From contig NZ_CP159218.1 of assembly GCF_040438885.1 (NCBI RefSeq), forward strand, positions 3,658,001 to 3,722,000: 64,000 bases of DNA, read 5' to 3'. Within the stretch, counting starts at the first letter, position 1; every line of letters starts with the position of its first letter. Below, one piece after another: positions 33,831 through 42,391 of this stretch. This DNA is from Nakamurella sp. A5-74 (GTDB lineage Bacteria; Actinomycetota; Actinomycetes; Mycobacteriales; Nakamurellaceae). The notes beneath the pieces were generated by a model. The model ran no database searches, was not told the DNA's origin, and was given only the letters and a program-made list of their open reading frames with translations. Position numbers and translations under genes: made by a program.

Positions 33831-36232
33831 GCCGACCCGCCCAGCTGACGGTTCAGCTCACAGACCAGCCCTCCGACGAGGTAGCCGACCGCGACACCCG
33901 CCCGCGTCCGGGCCGGGCGCTCGGGTGGGCCTTCACGATGACGTTCGCCGACCGTGCCGTCTGGCGTCGACTGCTGACGATGGCCGTCGGGATCGGCATC
34001 TGCTCGCTGGCACTGCTGGCGCTGGTGTCGATCCCCCCGACCCTGGATCGGATGGCGGCCGACAGCGCGGCGCTGTTGCCGACCGCTGCCTCCTCCCGGC
34101 CGGGAGCCTTCTCCTTCCAGTCCGTCAGCTTCGCAGCGGGTGGTGAGACGGTCACCGGCTTGCTGTTGGTCGGTTCGGCCGAGGCGCCACCACCGCCGGG
34201 CGCGGCCACCTTTCCGAAGTCCGGGGACATGTACGTGTCGCCGCGGCTGGCCGCTGCGCTCGCGGCCACCGACGGCGCAGATCTGCGCACCCTGCTGCCC
34301 GGCCGGGTGGTCGGCGTGCTGCCGGTCGACCGGCTCCGAGGTGCCGATGATCTGTTCTTCTACCGGGCAACCGACCCGACCGTCGCGCTCTCGTGGTTGG
34401 ATCCGGCCTCCGGCTGGGGTCGGGACCCGAGCAACGAAGGCCTTGACCCCGAGTTGTGGATGCTGCTGGCCACCGGCTCGATCGTGATGCTCATTCCGCT
34501 GATGCTGTTCGTCGGGCTCGCCTCGCGGCTCGGATCGGCACGCCGCGAACGGCGCAACGGGGTGTTGGCCCTTCTGGGTGCCGGCTTCGGCAGGATCCGA
34601 CTGTTGGGCGCTGTCGAGTCGGGGGTGGCCGGACTGCTCGGCGTCGGGCTCGGGCTCGGAGCTCTTCTCCTGCTGCGGCAGTTCGCCAACCGGGTGCGAT
34701 TCGAGGGTGTCGGCATCCGCTCGGACGACATCGGCCCCACTGCGGCCGGACTGTGGTGGGTGTCGATCGGCATCGTCGCTGCGGCGGCTGTCAGTGGTTC
34801 GTTCATCGGCTACCGACCGGCCGACGCCGCCCGGCCCCAGGGCTCGATCCCGCTGCGCCGCACGCCGTTCCGCTGGTGGTGGCGGGTGCTGCTGCTGGCC
34901 GTCACCGCCGGATCGCTCTGGTGGATGCTGGCCCTGAATCGGTCAGGTGGCCTCGGGTACCGGCCGGAGGCTCTCAGGGTGCTGCTGCCCTGCGCCGCAA
35001 CGCTGCTGGTGCTGCTCACGCTGGTGTCCATCAGCGCGCCTCTGGTCGCTGTCGTTGGCCGGTTCTGGCGACCTTCGTCCACAGCCGGCCAGCTGGCCCG
35101 CGGACGCATCCTGGCCGCCGGCACGCTCACCACCCGCTCGGCAGCGGCGCTGGCCACCGTCCTGGCCGGCGTCATCACCCTGATGCCGTTGCTCAGCAAC
35201 GGCTCCAGCGATCGCTCCCAGGCCGGGGCCGACGCCGCGCTGACCGAGACTTACGGTCAGCTCCGCGGCACAGTGCGAGACATTCCCCTGGCGGAGTTGG
35301 CAGCACGTCGGTCGAATGGCCTGCGGTTTGTCGGTATCGGCGGCCAGATCGGCACGGACGCCACCGGCGACGGTCACGGACCCAGCGTGGCAGTCGTCAA
35401 CTGCAGCGCGGTGCAGCTGTTCGATCCGAGCTCCGCCTGCCGAGACGGCGATGTCTTTCGCGTTCCGAGAGCCGATCCGACCAATGATCCGCTGTCCCGG
35501 CCGCCCTACCGGATCACGCTCGTCACAGAGCAAGGTTTTACAGACCAGCCAGGAGCGACGCGCGTTTGGACGCCCCCGGCACGCACCAGGGTCTTGACAG
35601 TGGCGGCGCAGGACTCTGGCTCATGGTTCGGGTTGAACTACTCCGACTTCCTCCTGACGCCGGCCGCTGCCGCCCGCGAGTTCCCACAACTCGCGACGAC
35701 CCCGTTCTCCCTGACGGTCGCCATGCAACTCGAGCCCGGCAGCATCCCCCAGGAGCAACTGGCACTGTCGCCGCTGGGAGATCGTGCGTTCGCCCTGATG
35801 AGCCTGACGTCGGACACCCAGTCCGTCACCCCGTTCCGGCCGTTGATCACCGGCGCACTGGTCGCTGTCGCAGCACTCGTCCTGCTGATCAGCGCGCTGG
35901 CCCAGATCCTGACCACCGTGGAGCAGACCCGCGAACGCAAGCGGCCCTATGCGCTCGGACGGGCGGCCGGGCTGCCGCTGTCGCTGCTGTCACTGTCGAT
36001 CGGGCTCTCGCTGATCGTGCCGATCCTGGTGACGATGGTCGCGGCCGTCGGCGCCGGACTGCTGTTGAACCTGGTGCTCGGTGACCTGCTCCAGATCCAG
36101 CACGCGGCGATCGGCTGGCCGCTGATCGCTGTCGGGATCGGAGCGGCCGTGTTGGCGGCAGTACTGGTGGCGCTCGGGGCGAGCTGGTCGCTGCAGCGCT
36201 CGACCCGTCCGGCCGCGATGCGCACGGAGTGA
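33827..36232 (+). CDS. ABC transporter permease with FtsX domains
   Basis: The 801-residue protein has about ten membrane segments arranged as two FtsX-type units (about 200-320 and 680-790) with a first large extracytoplasmic region (about 70-205) and a second between central helices (about 460-670). Such mechanotransmission permeases extrude peptides, antibiotics or lipids rather than importing solutes. It is the membrane partner of the ATPase it overlaps; the ATPase probably serves as a homodimer with this single fused permease. Its stop lies three bases before the GT87 gene. Confidence 0.88.
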   Translation: MSRPAQLTVQLTDQPSDEVADRDTRPRPGRALGWAFTMTFADRAVWRRLLTMAVGIGICSLALLALVSIPPTLDRMAADSAALLPTAASSRPGAFSFQSVSFAAGGETVTGLLLVGSAEAPPPPGAATFPKSGDMYVSPRLAAALAATDGADLRTLLPGRVVGVLPVDRLRGADDLFFYRATDPTVALSWLDPASGWGRDPSNEGLDPELWMLLATGSIVMLIPLMLFVGLASRLGSARRERRNGVLALLGAGFGRIRLLGAVESGVAGLLGVGLGLGALLLLRQFANRVRFEGVGIRSDDIGPTAAGLWWVSIGIVAAAAVSGSFIGYRPADAARPQGSIPLRRTPFRWWWRVLLLAVTAGSLWWMLALNRSGGLGYRPEALRVLLPCAATLLVLLTLVSISAPLVAVVGRFWRPSSTAGQLARGRILAAGTLTTRSAAALATVLAGVITLMPLLSNGSSDRSQAGADAALTETYGQLRGTVRDIPLAELAARRSNGLRFVGIGGQIGTDATGDGHGPSVAVVNCSAVQLFDPSSACRDGDVFRVPRADPTNDPLSRPPYRITLVTEQGFTDQPGATRVWTPPARTRVLTVAAQDSGSWFGLNYSDFLLTPAAAAREFPQLATTPFSLTVAMQLEPGSIPQEQLALSPLGDRAFALMSLTSDTQSVTPFRPLITGALVAVAALVLLISALAQILTTVEQTRERKRPYALGRAAGLPLSLLSLSIGLSLIVPILVTMVAAVGAGLLLNLVLGDLLQIQHAAIGWPLIAVGIGAAVLAAVLVALGASWSLQRSTRPAAMRTE

Positions 36233-36235
36233 TCG

Positions 36236-37552
36236 GTGGCAGGCATCTCGCCCTCCCCTGCCGCGCGTCGGAGACCCCCGTCGTTCACCACCGAACATCC
36301 GCTCCCTGCACCACCGCTCGGTCCGCGAACGATCCTCGCAGCACTGGCGCTCGGCTGGGGTTGGCTGCTGGTGCACGGTCCGTTGCTCGATCTGCAGATC
36401 TACCGGATGGGTGGGTGGTCGCTGCTCGGTGGCGACGACAGGCTGTACGCAGTCGCCGATCCCGCGAGCGGACTGGGCTTCACCTACTCACCCTTCGCCG
36501 CTGCCGTCTTCACCCCGCTCGCCGCCCTCCCGGAAGCCGCGGCCGCTGTCCTGCTGACCGCTGCGTCGGTGATCGCGCTGGCTCGCTGCACCCAGCTGAT
36601 CGGGCACGCCGTCCGGATCCGGCGTGCACACCGGAACCTGGTGCTGTACAGCGCTTTACTGCTCGAGCCGGTCGTCTCCACGCTGTCGTTCGGTCAGATC
36701 AACCTGATCCTGATGTGGCTGGTGCTGGAGGATCTGCACCGCCCGGGCCGACGCGGATCCGGTCTGGCAATCGGACTCGCCGCCGGGATCAAGGTGGTGC
36801 CAGGCATCTGGATCGTGTTCCTGATCCTGCACAAACGCTTCCGAGCAGCCCGGACAGCCGCGGGGACGGCGGCCGGCACCGCTGTGTTGGGGTGGCTGGT
36901 ACTGCCACGGTCCTCGGCCGCCTTCTGGTTCGGCGGCGCTCTCGATCCCGAGCGGACCGGCGGGATCGACTACCTGGCCAACCAGTCGATCACCGGCCTG
37001 GTGGCCAGACTCGCCGACCCGGCGACGGCTCGCGCGCACTGGCACCTCACGACTGCTCTGGTGGTGCTCGTCGGATCGACCGTCGCGCTCCGGTGCATCC
37101 GCAGCGGCAGGCCCGGCGAATCGATGGTGGCGATGGCCCTGACCGGTCTGCTGGCCTCGCCGATCTCGTGGAGCCATCACTGGGTGTGGGTGTTGCCGAT
37201 CATCTGGCTGATGCTCGGATCCGGACGCACCCTGCTGGCGTCGACGTGGGTCGCTGTCGCCGTCTGTTGGACGATCTGGTGGGCACCGGCGGCAGAGCAC
37301 CGCGAACACCACTGGTCGTGGTGGCAACAGCTGTGCGGCAACGCCTATGCGCTGCTGGGACTGCTCACGGCGGCCACCCTCTGGACCTCGCGACCGACCC
37401 GACAGCTCAGACCGCGTCGAGCGCCGTCCGCAGATCGGCGACCAGGTCGGCGACATCCTCGATCCCCACGGACAACCGGATCAGATCGTCCGGTACCTCC
37501 AACATCGAGCCGGCAACGCTGGCGTGCGTCATCACACCGGGGAGCTCGATGA
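36236..37552 (+). CDS. GT87-family polyprenyl-phosphomannose-dependent mannosyltransferase (DUF2029)
   Basis: The 438-residue protein has about ten membrane helices and GT-C features: DLQIYRMGGWSLL near TM1, GLGFTYSPFAAAVFTPLA, FGQINLILMWLVLEDL, GLAAGIKVVPGIW and SPISWSHHWVWVLP. These match actinobacterial alpha-1,2-mannosyltransferases that use polyprenyl-phosphate mannose for lipomannan/arabinomannan branches. It directly follows the ABC permease. The last ~48 codons are antisense to the 3' end of metB and are Arg/Pro-rich with no family similarity, so the original stop may have been lost. Confidence 0.85.
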   Translation: MAGISPSPAARRRPPSFTTEHPLPAPPLGPRTILAALALGWGWLLVHGPLLDLQIYRMGGWSLLGGDDRLYAVADPASGLGFTYSPFAAAVFTPLAALPEAAAAVLLTAASVIALARCTQLIGHAVRIRRAHRNLVLYSALLLEPVVSTLSFGQINLILMWLVLEDLHRPGRRGSGLAIGLAAGIKVVPGIWIVFLILHKRFRAARTAAGTAAGTAVLGWLVLPRSSAAFWFGGALDPERTGGIDYLANQSITGLVARLADPATARAHWHLTTALVVLVGSTVALRCIRSGRPGESMVAMALTGLLASPISWSHHWVWVLPIIWLMLGSGRTLLASTWVAVAVCWTIWWAPAAEHREHHWSWWQQLCGNAYALLGLLTAATLWTSRPTRQLRPRRAPSADRRPGRRHPRSPRTTGSDRPVPPTSSRQRWRASSHRGAR

Positions 37553-38570
37553 GCGACTCCACGCCGCCGAGCGATTCGGCCAGGGTGAACAGTTCCGTGG
37601 ACTTGCAGACCTGAGCAGCAGCGGCGGCGCCCCCGGCGACCCGGAAGGAGACCATCCCGCCGAAACGGCGCATCTGACGGACGGCCACCTCGTGTCCAGG
37701 GTTGCTGGGCAACCCCGGGTAGAACACCTCCACGACGCCGCGGTGCGACAGCAGCAGCTCGACGATCGCTTCCGTGTTGTCGCAGTGCCGATCCATCCGC
37801 ACCGCGAGGGTCTTGAGGCCCCGCAACGTGAGCCAGGCATCGAACGGACCGGCGATGCCGCCCATCGACTTGGCGTGGAACGCGAAGTCCTCGGCCAGTG
37901 AGTCGTCGGAGGTGACGAGGGCCCCCCCGATCACGTCCGAGTGCCCACCCACGTACTTGGTGGTCGAGTGCAGCACCACGTCCGCACCCAGGGCCAGCGG
38001 CAACTGGAGGTAGGGCGTGGCGAACGTGTTGTCCACCAACAGTTTCGCGCCCGCACCGTGGGCGAGACCGGCCAACGCGGCGATGTCGGCGATGCCCAGC
38101 AGCGGGTTCGACGGTGTCTCCACCCAGATCAGCTTCGTTGTCGGCCGCAGTGCGGCCGACACTGCCTCGAGGTCGCCGAGCGGAACGGTCGTGTACTCGA
38201 TCCCCCAGGGCACACAGATCTTGTCGATCAGTCTGAAGGTGCCGCCGTAGGCGTCGTTCGGGATGATCACGTGATCGCCCGGCTTGAGCATGCTGCGCAG
38301 TGCGGTGTCGCCGGCGGCCATGCCGGAAGCGAACGCGACCGCCGCCGTCCCGCCTTCCACCGAGGCGAGCGCCGTCTCCAGCGCGGTGCGGGTCGGGTTA
38401 CCGGCGCGCGAGTAGTCGTACCCGGCGCGGGTCACGCCCACCTCGTCCTGCGCATAGGTGGAGGTCTGGTAGATGGGCACCACCACAGCTCCGGTCACCG
38501 CTTCCGGATCCTGACCCGCATGGATCGCGCGGGTCGAGAAACCCTGGGCTGCAGTATGTTCGGCGGTCAT
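37407..38570 (-). CDS. metB: Cystathionine gamma-synthase/lyase (Cys/Met PLP enzyme)
   Basis: The 387-residue protein is a fold-type I PLP enzyme of the transsulfuration group: YSRAGNPTRTALE, FASGMAAGD, ETPSNPLLGI, LLVDNTFATPYLQLPL and the Schiff-base lysine in HSTTKYVGGHSD. MetB joins O-acyl-homoserine and cysteine; close relatives cleave cystathionine. Its ATG overlaps the cbs stop (ATGA), so the pair likely converts homocysteine to cysteine, in which case a lyase role is possible. Its 3' end overlaps the GT87 gene by 146 bases. Confidence 0.92.
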   Translation of the reverse strand: MTAEHTAAQGFSTRAIHAGQDPEAVTGAVVVPIYQTSTYAQDEVGVTRAGYDYSRAGNPTRTALETALASVEGGTAAVAFASGMAAGDTALRSMLKPGDHVIIPNDAYGGTFRLIDKICVPWGIEYTTVPLGDLEAVSAALRPTTKLIWVETPSNPLLGIADIAALAGLAHGAGAKLLVDNTFATPYLQLPLALGADVVLHSTTKYVGGHSDVIGGALVTSDDSLAEDFAFHAKSMGGIAGPFDAWLTLRGLKTLAVRMDRHCDNTEAIVELLLSHRGVVEVFYPGLPSNPGHEVAVRQMRRFGGMVSFRVAGGAAAAAQVCKSTELFTLAESLGGVESLIELPGVMTHASVAGSMLEVPDDLIRLSVGIEDVADLVADLRTALDAV

Positions 38571-39931
38571 CGGGCCACGAAGGCCAGCAGGTCCGCGCGG
38601 GTCAGCACGCCGACAGGCTTGCCGTCGTCGATGACCATGATCGCGTCGACCTTCTGGAGCGTCGCCCGCGCGGTCTCGACCGTCTCACCGGAGCCGACCA
38701 GGGGGAACGGCGCGTCCATGTGCTGCCGCACCGGATCCGCCAGGGAGGCCTTTCCGGTGAACAACAGATCAAGCAGCGCGCGCTCGGACACCGAGCCGGA
38801 CACCTCGCCGGCCATCACCGGCGGCTCCGCGTTCACCACGGGCATCTGCGAGACCGCGTACTCGTGCATGATCTCCACGGCGTCACGCACCGTCTCGCCG
38901 GGGTGGGTGTGCACCAACGACGGGAGCTCGGCTCCCTTGGAGCGCAACACGTCCCGGACCGTGGCGGAGTCGCCGCGGGCCAGGAATCCGTAGGAGGCCA
39001 TCCAGCTGTCGGAGAAGATCTTGGACAGATAGCCGCGGCCGCTGTCCGGCAGCAGCACGACCAGCACGTCGTCCTCGGTGAGCCGCTCGGCCACCTTGAG
39101 AGCCGCCGCGACGGCCATCCCACAGGACCCGCCGACGAGCAGCCCCTCCTCGCGGGCCATCCGCCGGGTGATCTCGAACGACTCTGCGTCGGACACAGCC
39201 ACGATCTCGTCGGTGACGGTGCGGTCGTAGGCGCTGGGCCAGAAGTCCTCGCCGACGCCCTCGACCAGGTACGGCCGACCGGTCCCACCCGAGTACACGC
39301 TGCCTTCGGGGTCGGCGCCGATCACCTGCACGGCGCCGTTCGACTGTTCCTTCAGATACCGACCGGTGCCGGAAATGGTGCCGCCGGTACCGACGCCCGT
39401 CACGAAGTGGGTGACCCGGCCGTCGGTGTCGGCCCAGATCTCCGGACCGGTCGACTCGTAGTGGCTGGCCGGGTTGTTCGGGTTGGAGTACTGGTCGGGC
39501 TTCCAGGCTCCCGGGGTCTCCCGGACGAGCCGGTCGGAGACGGAGTAGTAGGAGTCGGGGTCCCCGGGGGCCACCGCGGTCGGGCAGACGACGACCTCGG
39601 CGCCGTAGGCCCGCAGCACGTTGCGCTTGTCCTCACTGACCTTGTCCGGGCAGACGAAGATGCAGGAGTAGCCGCGCTGCTGGGCGACGAGCGCAAGTCC
39701 GACGCCGGTGTTGCCACTGGTGGGCTCGACGATCGTGCCGCCCGGCTGGAGCTCGCCCGACTCCTCGGCGGCCGTCACCATCTTCAGGGCGATGCGGTCC
39801 TTCACGCTGCCGCCCGGGTTGACGTACTCGACCTTGGCGAGGATCAGCGGTTTGAGCCCCTTCGTCAGCGAGTTGAGTTTGACCAGCGGAGTGCCGCCGA
39901 CCAGTTCGATCACCGACTGTGCGTACTTCAC
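38567..39931 (-). CDS. cbs: Cystathionine beta-synthase with tandem CBS domains
   Basis: The 454-residue protein has the PLP lysine Lys44 in NPGGSVKDRIA, the PTSGNTGVGLALVAQQRGY loop, the GTGGTISGTGRYLKE phosphate-binding glycines, and two CBS domains (about 335-454) that may sense adenosyl ligands. There is no N-terminal heme domain. It condenses serine and homocysteine to cystathionine. GTG 39931 has an AAGGAG ribosome binding site; the longer frame is antisense to the SGNH hydrolase gene. It corresponds to Rv1077. Confidence 0.95.
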   Translation of the reverse strand: MKYAQSVIELVGGTPLVKLNSLTKGLKPLILAKVEYVNPGGSVKDRIALKMVTAAEESGELQPGGTIVEPTSGNTGVGLALVAQQRGYSCIFVCPDKVSEDKRNVLRAYGAEVVVCPTAVAPGDPDSYYSVSDRLVRETPGAWKPDQYSNPNNPASHYESTGPEIWADTDGRVTHFVTGVGTGGTISGTGRYLKEQSNGAVQVIGADPEGSVYSGGTGRPYLVEGVGEDFWPSAYDRTVTDEIVAVSDAESFEITRRMAREEGLLVGGSCGMAVAAALKVAERLTEDDVLVVLLPDSGRGYLSKIFSDSWMASYGFLARGDSATVRDVLRSKGAELPSLVHTHPGETVRDAVEIMHEYAVSQMPVVNAEPPVMAGEVSGSVSERALLDLLFTGKASLADPVRQHMDAPFPLVGSGETVETARATLQKVDAIMVIDDGKPVGVLTRADLLAFVAR

Positions 39932-40127
39932 GCCTGACTCCTTTTTTCCGGGCACCGGTCCACCCGGCCTGTCTGTCCTCAGGCTATCGGGCGCGAGCGG
40001 CGCGGACCGCCCCGGCGGTGGCCGCCGCAACTTCCTGGAATCGGACACCGCGGCATGGAACGGTAGGTCAGGGTGTTGGGAGGCGTGGAGGCGTCGAGGC
40101 GTCGTACGCATCGCTGGGGGAGCAATC

Positions 40128-41030
40128 ATGAAGAGCAAGTCGGTCCACCACACCGCGCTGATCGCCGCGGCGGCAGGGGTCACCGGGGTGATGGGCGCCG
40201 CCGGCCTGGCGTGGGTCGGGCTGACCGCGCAGGCTGCCGGGGCGACCAGACGCATCGAGGAAGCGGCCGTGCACGCGGCGATCGACGCGGGGCTGATTCC
40301 GCCGGACGGTGCGGACGCCCAACGCGTGCCCCCACCGCTGGGCGACGGGGTGCTGCTGGCAAGCGGTCCCACCGATGACCCGACCGTCGAGCCGGGCCTG
40401 ACGTTGGCGATGATCGGCGACTCGACCGCGGTCGGCTATGGCACCTCGCGGTCCGCGGACCTGCCAGGCGTGTTGTTGGCCCGTGGCCTCGCCGCGCTGA
40501 CCGGAGATCCGGTGCGACTGCTGACGGTGGGCGTCGTCGGGGCGGAGTCGGTCCACCTGGACGACCAGGTGACGACCGCCCTCCAACAGCGCCCGGACAT
40601 CGCGGTGATCGTGATCGGCGCCAACGACATCACCGCCAAGGTGGCTCCGACCCGAGCCGCCTCGCAGCTGGGCGCCGCAGTTCGTCGGTTGCGCGCGGCG
40701 CAGGTGGAGGTGGTGGTCGCGACCTGCCCGGATTTCGGGGTCATCGCGCCCATCCCGCAGCCGCTGCGCACCGTGCTCACCCGCTGGTCGCGCGGACTGG
40801 CCGCGGCCCAGGCCAGGGCGGTCAGAGCCGCGGACGGGACGCCGGTGGCGATGGCCCAACTGGTGTCGCCGTTCTTCCGCGGGAAGCCGGACCTGTTCTA
40901 CGCGGACGGCTTCCACCCCAGCGCCGCCGGTTACCTAACGGCTGTCGGGGCGCTGCTCCCCGCCGTGGCTACGGCAGCCACCAGGATTCGCCTCGACCGG
41001 GTTGCTGCGCAGCCCGGCCTCAGCGGCTGA
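40128..41030 (+). CDS. Exported SGNH/GDSL hydrolase (Rv1075c-like)
   Basis: The 300-residue protein has an N-terminal signal/anchor segment (TALIAAAAGVTGVMGAAGLAWVGL, about 9-32), block I IGDSTAVGYG with Ser99, block III IGANDITAK (Asn166), and the DGFHPS block V dyad (Asp260, His263). These make it an esterase/lipase of the SGNH fold acting outside the membrane. A GGGGGAGC ribosome binding site precedes the ATG. It diverges from cbs as in mycobacteria. Substrate unknown. Confidence 0.88.
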   Translation: MKSKSVHHTALIAAAAGVTGVMGAAGLAWVGLTAQAAGATRRIEEAAVHAAIDAGLIPPDGADAQRVPPPLGDGVLLASGPTDDPTVEPGLTLAMIGDSTAVGYGTSRSADLPGVLLARGLAALTGDPVRLLTVGVVGAESVHLDDQVTTALQQRPDIAVIVIGANDITAKVAPTRAASQLGAAVRRLRAAQVEVVVATCPDFGVIAPIPQPLRTVLTRWSRGLAAAQARAVRAADGTPVAMAQLVSPFFRGKPDLFYADGFHPSAAGYLTAVGALLPAVATAATRIRLDRVAAQPGLSG

Positions 41031-41367
41031 ACCCCAGCGCCGTGGCGATCCGCGCCAGGTACGGCGCCGGATCGACACCGTCCTGCATCGCCTGGTCAGC
41101 GAGCACCACGAGCTGATCGGGGATGACGGTCGTCTCCAGCAGCGGCACCGGCAGCGGCGCGCGACCGGCGGCCAGAGCGGAGGCGTCGGCGAGTTCCTGC
41201 AGCTCGAGACGGGTAACTCTCAGCCGATCGCCATGACCCCAGGACGCAGACGACCAGGCCCGCAGACGACCAACAAGATCGTCGAGCTGCGGGCGCTGAT
41301 CGAGCGGCTGACGGTGATCGAGCGACGAAGGAGTCGAGATCCCGTCCCGCTCCGCATCCGGTGTCAC
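41020..41367 (-). CDS. Small hypothetical protein coupled to the Bax-inhibitor gene
   Basis: A GTG at 41367 overlaps the stop of the Bax-inhibitor gene (GTGA) and opens a 115-codon frame. Residues 7-18 or so (DGISTPSSLDHR) are encoded by the dispersed repeat at 41312-41343, inserted in frame. The last ~65 residues (LQELADASALAAGRAPLPVPLLETTVIPDQLVVLADQAM...) look like genuine protein with alternating helices. Its end overlaps the convergent SGNH hydrolase gene by 11 bases. No function can be assigned. Confidence 0.5.
   Translation of the reverse strand: MTPDAERDGISTPSSLDHRQPLDQRPQLDDLVGRLRAWSSASWGHGDRLRVTRLELQELADASALAAGRAPLPVPLLETTVIPDQLVVLADQAMQDGVDPAPYLARIATALGFSR
41312..41343. repeat. 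Dispersed 32-nt repeat copy
   Basis: Identical over 32 bases to 32321-32352. It lies within the coupled small ORF just downstream of the Bax-inhibitor gene. Confidence 0.9.
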
Positions 41368-42140
41368 TCGCTGCGCATGTACCCGAGCAGACGCAGGATC
41401 TCCAGGTACAGCCAGACCAGCGTCACCATCAGACCGAAGGCGAAGTACCACGACGTCTTGGCCGGAGCGCCGGCCTTGATGGCCTGGTCGATGGCCTCGA
41501 AGTCGAGCAGGAAGCTGAACGCCGCGATCGCGATGCAGACGATCGAGAAGATGATGGCGAACGTGCCGCCGTCGCGCAGTGGCGAAACCCCACCGAACAT
41601 GCTGATCAGCAGGTTGCCGACCATCATGATGACGAGCCCGATCATCGCGCCGATGATCATCTTGGTGAACTTGGGCGTCACCCGGATCGCGCCGGTCTTG
41701 TAGACGACCAACATGCCGACGAACACACCGAGCGTGCCGAGCACCGCCTGGATGGCGATGCCGTTGTATCTGTTCTCGAAGACACCGGTGATGGCGCCGA
41801 GCAGCACCCCTTCGGCGACCGCATAGCCGAGGATCAGCGCCGGGTTCGTGGACTGCTTGAAGATGACGATCAGCGACAGCACCAGACCGACCACCAGTGC
41901 CGGGATGGCCAGCTGGTAGGCGCCGGTCCAGGCGGTGATCGCACCGGCGACGATGGCGACGCCGAGCACGGTGGCGGTCTTGGCCACCACGTCGTCGACC
42001 GTCAGCCCACGCTCGGCGGGCGGCGCCTGGTAGGCGGGCTGGTCGTAGATGTTCTGCAGGTACTCGGAGCTGGGAGCAGCGGCGCGCTGCGCGTCGAGCA
42101 CCTTGTTCATGTTCCGGAATGCCGGGTTGCTGCTGGGCAC
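41364..42140 (-). CDS. Bax inhibitor-1/YccA-family membrane protein
   Basis: The 258-residue protein has an N-terminal polar segment (SSNPAFRNMNKVLDAQ) and seven membrane helices ending with the conserved LLDFEAIDQAIKAGAPAKTSWYFAFGLMVTLVWLYLEILRLL, the YccA/BI-1 pattern with the paired aspartates that gate Ca2+/H+ leak in known structures. The GTG at 42140 has a GGAGGA ribosome binding site with four-base spacing. The physiological role in actinobacteria is unclear. Confidence 0.9.
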   Translation of the reverse strand: MPSSNPAFRNMNKVLDAQRAAAPSSEYLQNIYDQPAYQAPPAERGLTVDDVVAKTATVLGVAIVAGAITAWTGAYQLAIPALVVGLVLSLIVIFKQSTNPALILGYAVAEGVLLGAITGVFENRYNGIAIQAVLGTLGVFVGMLVVYKTGAIRVTPKFTKMIIGAMIGLVIMMVGNLLISMFGGVSPLRDGGTFAIIFSIVCIAIAAFSFLLDFEAIDQAIKAGAPAKTSWYFAFGLMVTLVWLYLEILRLLGYMRSE

Positions 42141-42310
42141 GGGGTCCTCCGCTGGTGGCAGTGGTTCTGGTGTGCGCGTCCTGGGACGTACACCTCTACT
42201 CAACGACATCCCCCTGCCGAAGGTTCCCGACGAGCATGTGCCTCGGATGGGAGTTCCGCGGTGGTCGGGGCATCGGCGGCCGGGCTCGCGATGTCCGAGG
42301 AGACCAGCAG

Positions 42311-42384
42311 TGCCCCCGGTGGGATTCGAACCCACACTGAAACCCTTTTAAGGAGTCTGCCTCTGCCGATTGGGCTACGGGGGC
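42311..42384 (-). tRNA. tRNA with UAA anticodon (predicted Leu), short variable loop
   Basis: On the reverse strand: acceptor GCCCCCG...CGGGGGC, D-arm GCC..GGC with GG in the loop, anticodon stem GACTC/GGGTT enclosing CTTAAAA (anticodon UAA), a five-base variable loop TCAGT, and the T-arm GTGGG-TTCGAAT-CCCAC, then discriminator A. CCA is not encoded. UAA would decode the rare UUA leucine codon, but bacterial leucine tRNAs normally have a long variable arm, so identity by anticodon alone carries some doubt. Confidence 0.85.
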
Positions 42385-42391
42385 GTGCCGG

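Noticed and set aside
39932..40127. Possible SAM riboswitch upstream of cbs-metB
   Set aside because: The short leader has only a small CCGGG/CCCGG hairpin and lacks the conserved core of SAM riboswitches.
42311..42384. tRNA as an integration site with an adjacent mobile element
   Set aside because: No integrase, excisionase or duplicated tRNA 3' end is visible on either side; the flanking genes are ordinary housekeeping genes.
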